Below are positions 39,662 through 52,114 of a DNA stretch of 64,000 nt, in pieces; positions within the stretch are counted from its first letter, which is position 1, and each line of letters starts with the position of its first letter. Source of the stretch: Meandrina meandrites (taxonomy: Eukaryota > Cnidaria > Anthozoa > Scleractinia > Meandrinidae); the NCBI GenBank assembly GCA_963693305.1, contig OY855912.1:7061001-7125000 (forward strand), given 5' to 3'. The notes under the pieces were generated by a model. That model ran no database searches and had not been told where the DNA came from. It was given only the letters and a program-made list of their open reading frames with translations. Made by a program: the position numbers and the translations under genes.

Positions 39662-42600
39662 AAACCAATAACTTCAACCTTTAGAGACCTGTTTACCGAT
39701 ACGGCGGCCATTATGGGATGCCCAGGGGGGGGGGGGGGGGGGGGGTAGATACCTATCAATTTGCCCTCTAGCATCCCATAATGTCTTTTCTAAAGCAATA
39801 GAAATCAAAATGGCCGCCGTATAGGTAAAAAGATCTGAGGATTCTCGTAGCTTTAAAGTCAGGTCCAATAATGCCTGATGTTAATTATTTGTTGCAACAA
39901 TTTGAGATAATTTCTAGTTATAGTCGCGGATCTGGATAGAGTTTACCTGATACCTGAGAAATAACGCGCTTCTAAATTGATAGCTGAGATCTGAGATCTG
40001 CAAATTTGAAAAAAGGGTTAAAATTTGAACTGATAGCTGAAAAATCGCCGAAATATTTAACTAATAACTGAAATTCCTGTACCCCTTTGCAAAGCTTTTA
40101 TACTCGGGCAGTTCCTTGCAAAACGTAAAGGGGTATTAGGTACTGCCGGGTATGGCATTTAACTGTACATTCAATCTTGACAACAGGAAGGCAATCGCCA
40201 CTGATTCACAAAATTGTGAATGTTACATTAGCACGAGATGAGAAGCTACGGAAAAACGACCATTTATAAGCGGTTGTTTTTTTTTCGGGTTGTTCGAACC
40301 TCAATATTTGTCACAGATATTTGTTAGTATGGTACAAACACGACTACTGCCTCGTAACAGCAATCTTACAACTTAGAAATTAGAAGTAAATACACCTAAA
40401 ATTGGATGGTATTGCAGTTAAAGGGATTGCGTCACGGCTGAGTTTCGTCTATATATTACAGTTTTGTCAAATACTTTCTAATAAAACTTATTGTCAGCAA
40501 AGGGAAAACTTCTTCTGTGGATATAATAACAAAACCACAGCTTCATTACAAAGAAGTATGTCTCTCGGGTGACATGTTACAAACAAGGGAGATTTAAATT
40601 TCGAAAACTATTTAGCCTAACGGGTCTAACAGTATTTCAAAAACCCTTATCGCAATCTGTTTTACTCTTCTTCAAGTTTTGTCCATCAGTACCTTCTTTT
40701 GCATTTGCAGTGTTATTATAGTTCCACTCAATTTGGTGACTCTTTCTTTGCCCCGCCAAAATTAAAAAAAAATGTGAGAAATGAGTATGTTCGCAATTAT
40801 TACATGTTAAAACCAAAGAATATCAGTGTCTTTATTTCTTTATTTAATATTGGATAACCCCGAGACATCAGTAAAAGATTGTTCTTTCAATATTTACATC
40901 TTAGAATCCTTAACAATGCTTTGTTAATATGATCAAGACTAAAGTAGCACACCATCATATTTGATCTCTCACCAGCCGAGTGCCAGCAATCTAAATTCTA
41001 AAACGTTTCTATTTCAGAGTTTCACTAGACAGGAATCCACTTGTTGTTACTTTGTCGTAAAAATTATTTGTGCGTTTAACAAAATGAAGAAAAGCATGGG
41101 CAGTTTCTTTTATACATTTGTACCAATGACGCTGAAACAAATTTTAAGCACTGATGGCGTAGACTAAAAAGCACCTGAAGAGTAATATCATTCTTTAAAC
41201 CCAGCATCTGCTCTCATTGAATAGCCCTTATGCATGTCTACGTCGGATTGGCTGGTTTCACCACCAAGCCCCGCTTTCGAGGTGCAATCGTGTTGTTTCT
41301 GTAATAAATGAATTTCCAAAGCAGCAAAGATGAAGAGAACAGCCAAATGAAAACTGTATGAAGGTGGCAGGAGGTTGATCATAATTCGCGTAAATGAGGC
41401 TTGGTGGCGAATGTTGAGCATATGACGTTATCATGCATTAGGCCTATTACTTTGGCTGTCTTGATAACTCACTGCACATGTAAGACACCTGGTAGGGATA
41501 ATTTACTTTTCTTTGGTATGGTCGAAAAATTCTAATGTTTGATGCTTAAAGTCAGCAATGCTACAGTAACAAGACTAAATAAAGTGATGGGTTTTATTGT
41601 AAAAGGACGTTGTCTTCGTCGTTGTTGTTGTTCCCTCTTCTGTTAACTGGCCTGCAACGGCTGCTAACCCATCCGGGGCTAAATTAATGTCCATACCTAT
41701 CAGAGATCTGTCGCCTATCGTCTTAGCCCAGAAACATGCAAGTGATTTTACTCACCCACTTACCAAATCCATATCAATCAGATATTTTCATATTTGATAG
41801 TTTCATTAGGTTTAGCTAAAACCAAGGGAAATTTTAAAATCATAGTTTTATAATCATTATAGGAATAAGCAGACTGTTTGTCAATTCAAAAAACAGATAA
41901 TTTATCTTGGATCGTATATGTATTGCAACGTGGGTTGCATGACGGGGAAGCATTTAGTCAATCCTGCTTCAGTTCCTCTAACAAACAACCTACAAGATGT
42001 CCCATCCGACATTCCCAAAAAATTCCAATAACAGTAAGACATACAAACACATTGTTTATTCATTGGAACTAGTTTACAAGATCAAGTCAATATCAATCTA
42101 ATATATATATATATATATACTCTTTGTGGATAATATTCCACTATTACGCCATTTTACCATATTAGGGCAAAAGAACGCGCAAAATATGCCACGCTATTAC
42201 ACTGTAGAACAGGGCAAAAATACGGACTAAAAGCGGAGTGACAAAATGGCCGAACCAAACTTTATTTTATGAGTGGAATAATAAATCCCTAATTCGATTG
42301 TTTAACATATAATACGAGCGAGCTGACATTTTGCTCATTGCTCGCAACTCGCAAAATATGCGCGCGTATGATATGTTAAACCATCGAATAATTAACAATT
42401 ATGCAGTATTTACAAAAATTAAGCGTAGATTTCCAAGTGAAAATTAAACATGTAAAGGAATTAAAGGAAGCCCGGGAATATTAATGTGCAAGGATAACGC
42501 GAGGCAATTAATGACATGCCCAACATTGAGTTTGACCATCACTGGTCCTCCTCGGCATTAATGGTGGTGATGGTGGTGGGGGGAGGGGAGGGAGGGAAAC

Positions 42601-42834
42601 AAATTCACTGCTTTCTGTGGGGAGGCAAGAAAACATACACTGAAAATTTATTAATTTGTAATAAACCAAGTATTTTGTAAATAATACACTTAGTTGTGCA
42701 AATAGCGCTGTGGTGGAATTTGATACCGGTGCGACAAGAAAAGCTTATATTAGGCGCAGTTCTTTAAAATGATTTTCTGAAAAGTTTCAGTTGCCACTAT
42801 GACATTTTGCTTCAGGAAGTTGTGACGTCTCTTT
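39662..42834. other. Intergenic between genes C and D
   Basis: Contains a poly-G run (about 39726-39747) and TCAGCTATCAG-type subterminal repeats (39.9-40.1 kb) related to those of the 6-7 kb element. Also a TTAAAGGGATTGCGTCACGG motif (about 40420) like one MITE end, a TA microsatellite (42100-42119) and a hairpin (listed separately). No gene supported. Confidence 0.5.
42292..42389. repeat. Imperfect inverted repeat (foldback)
   Basis: ATTCGATTGTTTAACATATAA pairs with a near-complementary copy ending ACCATCGAAT, around a loop containing GCTCATTGCTCGCAACTCGC. Probably a small MITE. Confidence 0.72.
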
Positions 42835-45800
42835 TTAACGCACAAAAATTTTCCAAACATCTCCAGCCGACAATGGCAAAAAACCGCTGTTGCTCTTATC
42901 ATCACATGCCCAAATTCCATCGGTGATCTTCCAGTGATAAAGATTTGCAACAAATGCAGTGTGATCGTACATGCGTGTTTCACCTCGTCTGCTTTTGTGT
43001 CCCCATTTTCCAACATAATGTGATCCATCATTTCCCCACCGGCTGCACTGCTTGGCCAAATAAGAGGTGTCATCTTCCATTCGAACAAAAGAGTTGCACG
43101 AGGAGGGCATGGCATCCGTCTGACCGCTGAAGTACTGGACCACAACTTCACCAGTGCTGTTAGCGACCGTGGTCACGTGGAATGTACGACCTTGTTGTTT
43201 ACTGCAGTGGAATCTCAGTTGAGTGAAAGGCAAGTGTGTTCTCAGCTCCTTCATGGCGCTTGTTGCGATGCCCATTTTGTTGTTGTGATAGTTGCTTATC
43301 CCGCGATATGATGTCTCAGGGGTCCAGGCAGGGAGGTTATTTAGGTTGTCTAACACAAAGTTGGCGACAAGAAGCCAGCCACCTAGAATTGGAAGAAACC
43401 AAAAATTAAAAAAATACATTACAGCCTAAAAAGCACAATGTTGTTCAGATTCAAAGCGAATAACTTTGAGTCGTTGTTGTGCCCTGCATCTATCTAAAAA
43501 ATTCTAAAACGCTAGCGTTTACTTTGTCTCGTCCTCGATATTGTGATGAAATGCGCGATTGGCTATTGAAATTTCAAAATTAACTAACATTGGATCGTTG
43601 TGTAATGTATGCCGGTGTGCACGCGTTTTTGGAATTTTTTGTGAATTCTACAGGGGGTGGCTAGCTTTCAGGTTAAATATTTCTGGATTGCTACTTTCTT
43701 ATAAGAAGTAATCACCTTCGTCCGTTGTCATGTCACAGTAGCCTTTTAAAGGGTTTCCGTTTTTCTCAAGGTCGATCCAGTACTCCCCGTCTCCTTTTGA
43801 GTCTCCAGAGTCATGGATATGCTTACAAGAAAGTCCAGGATTTGAGGAAAAATATCCAAGTCTCGCTGGGGATACACAAAAAGTAAGAGATATATTTTCG
43901 AAATAAAACTAATAATTGTTTTCCTTTTGGGTTTGCCGCAAAGGAACTAATTGACAGCCGCCATGCGACACACCCTCTGTTCCAAGTACATAGGGTTTGG
44001 TCATGTTATTAAGTTTCTAATACAGTCACTTTATCCCTCTTGCCAGAGCAGACTCATTGTTTCGACTTGTTGTTTTTCTCCCTCCCACCCTCCAGTTCAG
44101 GATTTTACCGGGGTAGGTGGCAGAGAGTTTTATTTCTCTCTTATGTGGGAGAGCAAAAATTTACTGACTGGCACTGATCCATTTAAAATGTATACTCAAT
44201 GTCAATGAAATTTAATCTGATTGCATAAATGCCAAAAAACAAGTTTAAGAAGTACTGCCATTTTTTCGTGTGACCACACGGTTTTTTGTTCGCTTCTCTT
44301 TTTATTTATTTTCTTTGTTAATTTTTTCTTCTTATTATTTTTTTGTTCGCTTCTCGCTATGAATAAGGCAAGGGTACAGTGAGTTATTTCTATCACTTAA
44401 CTCTGCAGTTTCCTTAGCCAATCAGCTTAACATTTGTGGCTGGGGAAAGTGTAGTGTTTATATCGTTATTAGTGAAATCCAGTTTTTGAAATTTGGCTTC
44501 CCACTCGTACTTACGTGTCAGACATCTCTTGCCTTTGTATCCAGGGTGACATTGGCAGTCTCCCTTAGCATTGCAATTATTTGGAACACAAGAAACCTAA
44601 CGAGAGAAAACCCAGGTGTCAAGAACGTTTTATTAATGCATGGAAAAAGGGGTGGGGTGCGGGAAAGGGGGGGGGGGGGGGGGGGAGGGAGGGAGGGACA
44701 GGCAGTTAAAACGTAAACAACATATAAACAATCCTCAAAACAATCCCTTAACCGACCCTTAAAGAAATTCTCAAGGGTCATAGAACTAAGTATATCCTGT
44801 CGTGTAACCGCAGAAGCACAGAATATTATGATAGGCAAAAGTTAGCAATTTAAGGGAAAACTACTCAATAGCGTTTCACTAAAGAAAAAGAAGGAAAAAT
44901 AGAAGGATTGTACCGGAACTAAGCCATAATAATTGAATCCCTGTCTCAGTTTGAAATCTTGGGGTTTCGAAGTTCGTGAATGGTTGTTTAACTCGCATTG
45001 CTTGCTGGCGCTGTTCCTTTTGGTCTGAATGTTGTATGATTGGCAGGTGCCAGTTTCCATGCATCTTGTAGCACACTCGGAAACATCGGGAACGTGAAAT
45101 GTGTCGAAAGTATGATTAAACAAAGAATAATCTGCGAGAAAAAAAAACTGCAATTAAAGTTACGGCTAATGAAGCGTCATTGTTTTAACGATGAGTAAAT
45201 AAATACGCCACCTGTACTGTGAATATTTTCTCACTCCCTGATGATGCCGTGGATCGGTGAAAGCTTGGAGTAAAAATAAAGTTACGCTTATCCTCACTCG
45301 ACTAACTTCAATCAAATATGCCACCTTTTTGCAGTTGCGCGTTTAACAGAAAGGACCATCGTTTTTTAGTCTTAGCTGGCAGTAGTACACAGTCGTTCAG
45401 TATTAAAAGAAGAGAACATGTTTCCTTGTTTTGCAATAATTCATAATGTCAGCTCCAAACAAGCAGCCGCTTTTTCAATGCAAGTAATACAGTTCAAACT
45501 GAAACGAAACAGATTTGATAGTTTTGCATTGTTAGAAAAGTTTGCCACTATGTCGTGGAAAATCAACTGGGAATAATAAACAGCTGTGGATTAAAGGTAT
45601 TTCGCTTCAACCCAAAAAATTATCAGGGTAGACCAGAGGAAAAGTGGGAAAGAACTCTTTCTTATTTAAAAATTAAGTAAACTTACAGTTAAACCATAAA
45701 TTAAGCTACAGTCAAATCATAAGTCACAATGTTGGCATGGACGCTTTAGAATACTATTGACCTAAAATCCCTCGGCTACTCTGGGATTTTGAACGTGTCC

Positions 45801-45919
45801 ATCTTACCTTCAAAGCTTTCAAACACGGTTGCACAGTCTTCCGAATACTGCGATGCAGGAGTAAGGAGGCAGGATCTCAAGAACAGCAAGAAGAACGGAA
45901 TACAAATGCTTAGAAACAT
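42835..45919 (-). CDS. Gene D: signal peptide-PAN/apple-EGF-fibrinogen-like protein
   Basis: Exons in order of translation: 45808-45919, 44914-45131, 44515-44596, 43716-43865, 42835-43382; 1110 bp, 369 residues, same phases as A-C. The N-terminus is a clear cleavable signal peptide (MFLSICIPFFLLFL...). PAN/apple domain with SECATRCMETGTCQSYNI and CELNNHSRTSKPQDFKL. EGF-like unit CNAKGDCQCHPGYKGKRC. Half domain GDGEYWIDLEKNGNPLKGYC, with Leu for Pro and Gly for Val relative to paralogs. C-terminal domain TQLRFHCSKQQGRTFHVTT ending GDVWKIFVR. Exons 1-3 are far more diverged from A-C than exon 5 is. An acceptor just 5' of the ATG implies a 5' UTR intron. Faces genes A-C tail to tail. Confidence 0.87.
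44668..44700. repeat. Poly-G run with GGGA units
   Basis: About 17 G residues followed by GGGAGGGAGGGA, in the gene D intron between the PAN and EGF exons. Length is probably variable and assembly-sensitive. Confidence 0.9.
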
Positions 45920-47069
45920 CGTTGAAGATGTCCTGAGAAAAAAAAACTGATTTAACGTGCCGTTTAGACAATATCTCAAAAAGCGTTTGTTCCATCAACT
46001 GTGACTGTGTTAGTTGAACAAACCCAATAAGAATACCAACTTACATCCAGGATTGTCTCTAGAGTTTCATTCCAAATGCAGTAGATAAAAACTGGATACA
46101 GCAGATTTCTGTCTGGTCCCAAAACATTACCTTGTGACTTTAAAGCAGTCGCTACTTCTGAAATGAAAATTTAATCGCCGCCTGACTAATAATATAGACT
46201 TTCACAATAAATTATTAAACATGCAGACTATAACAACGTCTGCCTTCTAGGGTCAGTGTTTGCTTAAAAGAATTTATTCTCGTAAGCGGCCAGCTCTAGT
46301 CATGATCACTTCTTTCAAATATAATGCAAGAAAAACGCAGCATTAGACTTTTTTCAAAAATATGCACAGTGTAATAAACATTAAAATACGTTAACCTGCT
46401 ATAGACACCTACGCTTTACCGTAATAATTGTAAAATTTTTAATATTCTCTTGGAGTCGACAATTTAAAACTACTAGAATATTGATAAATTTAGGAAATAA
46501 GCAAAACAATAATTTTTAATCAGCATGTTGCAGGCTAAATGAACCGTTAAGATTTCAGTCTTATAAAGGCAGTAGAAGAAATTAATTAATTTAAGAGACG
46601 AACAGTATGGGTGGGGCTATTTTGAGCATTCATCAGACAGCAAATTATAAATGTTTTATTTGTTTACGTTTTTTTTGAAAAAGAGAATACACCATGTTTG
46701 GAATAAATGATGTTAAAGATTTCTCCATAAAAGTCAATTACCATAAATAAAATGAAATAGTCTGTTTTCCTATATTTGCTCTTGTGCTTGGGTGGTTAAA
46801 CGTTTGCTCAAGTTAATGAAATGTATGAAGAACGAAAAAACGTAATTAAAATGACGAAGTGTTTAATATATTCTGGAAAACTCTAATTGGAACACTTGAA
46901 ATAAATATATAATACTAAGATAAACTACTTATTTTTTAATACCAGTAAAACTGTCTAAAACGTACAATGATTTCCGTGCGTACACGCAGATACATTGATA
47001 TTACGTGGTCTTGCGGGATTTTGTACTGGGGACGAAATTTGTTTATTAATAATGCAGCATATTTATTAT
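45920..47069. other. Upstream flank of gene D, no gene seen
   Basis: Very AT-rich. Holds the probable 5' UTR intron and promoter of gene D (minus strand). No further feature supported. Confidence 0.45.
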
Positions 47070-47388
47070 TTAAAGGTGGCTGATAACGGTTTTAACATTA
47101 ACTTATACTTTGATGGGTCAGTCCTACAACTCTTTATCAGTTGCTATTAGAGTAATGCAATGAAACAAATGCCCAATCATTGGTCGACAAGTTGTGATCA
47201 TTTTCTTGACATTAGTGGTTACCATAGCAATACTATAAAAACACCCTTAATTTTAGCTTTCAGTGCTAATAACTCAAAAGTGAGCTCGGTGACCCCATTT
47301 TTTATTATTGAATTATGATCAGCATGTCATGATACAACTTTTGGCAAAGTTTAAAAATATTGTATCAGAGGGTTCAGAGCCACCTTAA
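47070..47388. mobile_element. TTAAGGTGGCT-family MITE
   Basis: Left TTAAAGGTGGCTGATAACGG, right TTCAGAGCCACCTTAA. The interior (ACTTTGATGGGTCAG, GTTACCATAGCAATA, TCGGTGACCCCATTTTTTAT) matches one arm of the 33-35.5-kb palindrome. Immediately after it comes a second inverted end, TTAAGGTGGCTCTGAA (47401), the start of the head-to-head arrangement seen in the big palindrome but truncated here. Confidence 0.8.
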
Positions 47389-47447
47389 TTTTTTAAAAAA
47401 TTAAGGTGGCTCTGAATTTTTTTTCTAACCAGTGCTTTAACAACTTG

Positions 47448-47834
47448 GGAGGCGCGGTGGCGTAATGGTTAGTGCGCTGGACTCCGGATCGGGTGGTCCG
47501 GGTTCGAGCCCTGGCCAGGACACTGCGTTGTGTTCTTGGGCAAGATCAGTACTTTACTCTCATAGTGCCTCTCTTCACCCAGGTGTATAAGTGGGTACCG
47601 GCGAATTTACTGCTGGGGGTAACCCTGCGATGGTCGACTAGCATCCCATCCAGGGGGAGTAGAAATACTCCTAGTCGCTTAATGCGATCGGGAAGAGTGG
47701 ACGAAGAGCCACTCTGTGGAAGTGCCACTGCAAATTCCCATTTATTTTTTATATTTTTATTTTATTTTATATGCTACGGAAACCAGGATAAGCGCCGGCC
47801 TGATGGGCCACTAGGCTCGTATGCAGACTTTTTT
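47448..47834 (+). mobile_element. tRNA-derived SINE, copy 2 (most intact head)
   Basis: Head GGCGCGGTGGCGTAATGGTT with a B box GGGTTCGAGCCC and an anticodon-loop-like CTCCGGA (Arg-type). The body matches the 12.2-kb and 59.0-kb copies. Near 47690-47765 it has about 75 extra bases (CGAAGAGCCACTCTGTGGAA plus a TTTTATTTTA-rich stretch) absent from the other copies. Confidence 0.88.
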
Positions 47835-49423
47835 AACAACTTAATCATCACTGATAACTGACTCATCAAGGCAAATCAGGGTGATTGGAGTTTTTCACTT
47901 CTTTTTTTACTTATTACAGTGCCGAACTGGGCCACTCAGAACAAAGGTAACCAATCAGAACGTTAATCGAGAACAATGGATAGCGACCTTTTATTAAGCA
48001 ACGGACCAATGAAGTTCTAGAACGCAAACAATAGATTTACAACAAAATTTAAACAGTCAACAACGTTGCAAACAGTCAGACCACTCAGATACGATTAGAC
48101 CGTTATTTTAACCTTATCGACTTCCAGTTGATAATCAACTGAGTGTTTCATTTATACGTCGTCGCAGGCACCGCAGTTTCTTTGAAATACATTGTGAAAT
48201 ACAAATAGTTTGCCTGGTAATCATTTCCCTTCTTAAACCTTGTAAATGCTCAGTACAGCATCACAGTAACGACATAACAATCAAGAGCATAGCACCTTTG
48301 TACTACATTTAGATAAATTCAAATAGTATGCATGCACATAATACAAATGCCACTCTATACATTCACGTATGCGAATAATCAATATTGTAATATAACAGCG
48401 TTGAAAAAATGTGAACAACTGTTGCAGGTTGTTTTCAAGGTTATGAAAATAACCACGATTTGCCAGCGGGTGGCCGTATTTTTGCTCTTTCCCTCTTGCA
48501 AAATTGTGGTGTGCGTATTTTTGCTCTTTCCCTCTTGCAAAATTGTGGTGTGCGCTGAGCTCTATTTATGAAATCCATTTAATTCGATTTCTTCCCGAAT
48601 TCTTGGTTTTCACGTGACGTCATCAAAATTCTAAAATCCAGAATCGCAAAACCCCTGAGTTTTTATCCTTCACTGGCTATTAGGCATCCTTAATATATAT
48701 CTTGTTGAAGGTTTTTAGCTCGATAGCAGCCGCCGTCTTTAAGATAGACCAGTTTGAATTTCGGAATTACACGCCACACGACATCAAGATAGCCGCCAGA
48801 AGGCTGTCACGTATGCTTCAAAATAATGCCTTATCCTACGATTTTTAACAATCTGAACAGTTGAGGTTTTGTGAGAAGTGTTTATGTGAATGCTTACTTG
48901 TTCATTAGAGTGATGTAACTGCCTTTTATAGCAGAAGTGAATTCCAGATGTTTTCATTGATTTCCGGCCGCCATGTTGGTACCCAACTGCATGGGCACCA
49001 ACATGGCGTTCCCATACAAAGCTCTGTAAATTTGTGTGGAACATTTTGACGGATAACTCGAGTACGGAATACCGTACAAACCCGAGACTTGGACAAACAG
49101 AATATCTGGTAATTTTCTATAACCTATAATATTCTTGAGTTTTTTCACTCAATAGTTTTGGATTTACTTTTTTATGGCGTGTCACTGAAAACCAGCAATA
49201 GGTGGACAGATGTAATAAAATAGGATTTAAAATGTTCTAAACAACTACAATTTCTAAATTTGAGACTATTAATGGATGTTGAAAGCACTCACAAATTTCA
49301 AATGCGTTAATGTATCTCAAAACACTGAATTGATACCTAAATGTGCATAGGGTCTATGTTTATTTATGTCTAGAATATGTAAAAAAAATGGCTTTGTAGG
49401 ATAAACCATACTGTTGCAGACGT
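47835..49423. other. Intergenic, no gene seen
   Basis: Contains a 39-bp tandem duplication at 48475-48552 (CGTATTTTTGCTCTTTCCCT...). No coding region supported. Confidence 0.5.
48475..48552. repeat. Perfect 39-bp tandem duplication
   Basis: Two adjacent copies of a unit starting CGTATTTTTGCTCTTTCCCT and ending AATTGTGGTGTG. Confidence 0.93.
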
Positions 49424-49908
49424 ACTACCTTATTCTCACTTAATTATTTTGGAAAAAGGGCGAAATTTAATAGTCGCGAAATACAGGACACGCGAAAATG
49501 AAAATCGCGAAATTAAATTCAATATCAATAATAATGAAATTCGAGCTGTTGCTTTATAACTGATATTTCAACATGTCTCAGCTTCATGTTTAGGAGTTTT
49601 TTTGTTTGATTTTGCCCCTCAGTTATCTTCCACTGCATCACTCTCGCTGTCCGAACTCTCCTCTGCCTCTAAGTTCTATTTAGACTGTGGAATACCTATT
49701 GCTTTGTTATATTAAGCCCGTTTTGTTTGCTGTTATTTACGGTGGCGATCATGTCATTTATGTTGTTATAGTTTTGAGGTTGAAGAATAGCAACAAAAAT
49801 GCGAAATTTAATATACTCCAATTCTACCTTCCTGCCAAAATCGCGAAATTTTATACTCGGGAAATGCGGCTCTTGATTTTTCGCGAAATTTAGTGAGAAT
49901 AAGGTAGT
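49424..49908 (-). mobile_element. Non-autonomous DNA element retaining a transposase tail, copy 1
   Basis: Inverted ends ACTACCTTATTCTCACT and AGTGAGAATAAGGTAGT, with several GCGAAATTTAAT subterminal units. On the minus strand, 49619-49670 reads EEDSS-like acidic codons: EAEESSDSESDAVEDN then stop. The same tail, IEDSSDCESDAVEEN then stop, survives in the copy at 53555-54055. An acidic serine-rich C-terminus fits pogo/Tigger-type transposases, but the family is an inference. Confidence 0.72.
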
Positions 49909-50049
49909 CATACCCTTCATCAGTTCGTCTTCTGGCGAAAGTTACGCCTTCCTCCGATTTACAATCGTGATAAGGACTTATGGCATGGTTCTATTATGGT
50001 AATCAGAACTATTTCTACACCGGAGATCACTTTCCAGTATATATAGCTA

Positions 50050-50533
50050 CAGGCCCGTAGCCTGGATTTTACACGGGGGGGGGGGGGGGAGGGGGTTGCA
50101 CATGATCGCCTCCGGCTCTTAATCCCGAGCCGCGCAGGCGCAAGAACGTAGTGGGGTCGGGGGGTATTCTCCCCCAAGAAATTGTGAAAAATAGGTTATC
50201 TTAGACAGCATTTCATGCGTTTTGAAGACAGTTTGTTAGGAAACAAGGCAGGTAAAAGTGAAGGACATTACCTAGAAAGTATCATCGAAATTAACCTAGA
50301 ATCACACAATTTGGTCCAAAATATACCACACGAATTCACAAATGGTGGACCTTCAACCCAAGGACCATATCATATTGAATGCAAATAGTCGAAGCACAGA
50401 AATACCATTTCCCTTTATTTATTTATTTATTTTGGTAATTTTTTTTTTACAATAAGCGAACTTCCAAGGCTCGAGGGGGGGGGGGGGGGGGCGGACGCAC
50501 CCATCGCACCCCCCCCCCCTCCCTACGGGCCTG
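50050..50533. mobile_element. Element with CAGGCCCGTAG inverted ends
   Basis: Starts CAGGCCCGTAG and ends CTACGGGCCTG, flanked by AGCTA on both sides. Poly-G runs sit just inside both ends (about 50076-50090 and 50476-50491). The related sequence at 55.5 kb lacks the insert and shows an uninterrupted site (AAATATAAAGTTAGACC), supporting insertion here. Confidence 0.75.
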
Positions 50534-50686
50534 AGCTAGTTCTGGTCTTAAACGATCGGGTAGCATCTCGCATAAGGTCTCACCTGTCAAAAGAACAACA
50601 GAACATACAACATGAACGTACAATGCCCCTAGCCCCCAAAGCAACAGCAGTGCTATGCTAGAGGACCAGTAGAATTACTATGATTT

Positions 50687-50934
50687 TCAGTTGAGTAAGG
50701 CACGGGAGAAGTTTTGTGACAAGGATTGGCGTTAAAACTACGTCGTTGCCACGAGTAACCGGCTTAGTATCCATTGGTAACGTATGCGTCATTTGCCATA
50801 AAAGCCCGCCAAATCATGGAACGGCCGAGTTCGACAAGTTACTATTGGAAACCGAGCCTGTTGCCCATGGTAACAACTTAGTTTTAACGTCAAAACTTTG
50901 TCCCCAAACTTCCTTCATGCCTTACTCAACTGAT
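50687..50934. mobile_element. MITE with long inverted ends (TCAGTTGAGTAAGGC)
   Basis: Left end TCAGTTGAGTAAGGCACGGG, right end ...CATGCCTTACTCAACTGA. Pairing continues imperfectly for about 60 bp (ACTTCT/GAAGTTT, GTTTTAACG/CGTTAAAAC, GGTAAC/GTTACC). Confidence 0.8.
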
Positions 50935-52114
50935 AATTGTAGTACTAGCTATTCACAGCTGGGAAACTTCTGGGTTTAAACATTTCTTTAATTGAAGCTC
51001 GGTTGTAGTTTGTAATTTTTTCAATATGGTTAACACATTACTTGTTATTATATAGCTGGAATTTTTTCCCCAACAGCGCGCGCTCTCATAAGTTACTTCG
51101 AGGTCACATGACATTTCCCGCCAAAAATCTCTGAGACAATGCAAAATCTATGACGTCAGAGGGTAACAATGTACTGTTATCCGCGAATGTTGACCGACGA
51201 CTGCCGTTGCATTCAAGCAATTTTCAAGAACCTTCAGCACTTATGCCAGTTGCCTCACAAGCGGATTCGGAGAATCTGGGGAAACAAGGACACTTTTAAG
51301 AAATTTACAAAAACACTTTTAAAAACACACTCAAGCAACTAACATGCAAAAACACTTTTAACAAATTTATAACAAAACTTTTAAGAATAAATGTAAATGT
51401 ATAAATATTTGATAACTTCTTATATTTGCATTAAAATTGTTTCGAACTGTATTTATTAATTGTGTTTGTGCCATTTTCTATAAACTTTAGTAAATATTTT
51501 GTAGTCACGTATTTTGTCGTGGTAAGCATATTATAAATTTCTCATTGATTTAAAGGGGTAAAATGCAATATATATATTACCTCATGTCAAGAATTTTGTC
51601 ATATTTTAATTTCTCCCATACCCTCATCGATTTGAGTGGGGCTGAAATGCAATATTCATTAATATTATAGCAAAGGACATAATGTAAGTACAAATGAAAG
51701 ATATGTCTAAGATGATGGTGTAAATGCATTAACTTATGGATATATAAATGAATATAAGTCACGAAGATAGTAAACTGGGAAGTTCTAGTTTTGTCTCAGC
51801 AAACAGAGCTCAGCCAAAGCAGCACACACAATGGTATTTCGAATAAGTATTAGTTGTGATTAATTTAGAAGGAACAAGATACATAAAACTCCTTAAAAAG
51901 TGACTTCTAAAATTTCACTCCCCACCGTAAACACATAACGTGCATTAAAATTGACATGTTTGGATAAATAACAGAAAGCCTCTACGCAGATGTAAATATT
52001 ATTCAGCATAACAGTCGCTATTTAAATTCAGAGCTTGAATAAGGTTCAGCTTATGTGTTGTTTGGTGGATGAAACTTCTGTCGTTAAAACTACACATATC
52101 AAGTTTACAGAATA
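50935..52114. other. Intergenic, upstream of the second GPCR
   Basis: AT-rich. An acceptor-like TCAAGTTTACAG just before the ATG at 52115 suggests a 5' UTR intron for the GPCR gene. Nothing else supported. Confidence 0.45.

Noticed and set aside
47448..47520. Possible tRNA-Arg gene
   Set aside because: Same reasoning: the tRNA-like head is followed by a SINE body shared with two other copies.
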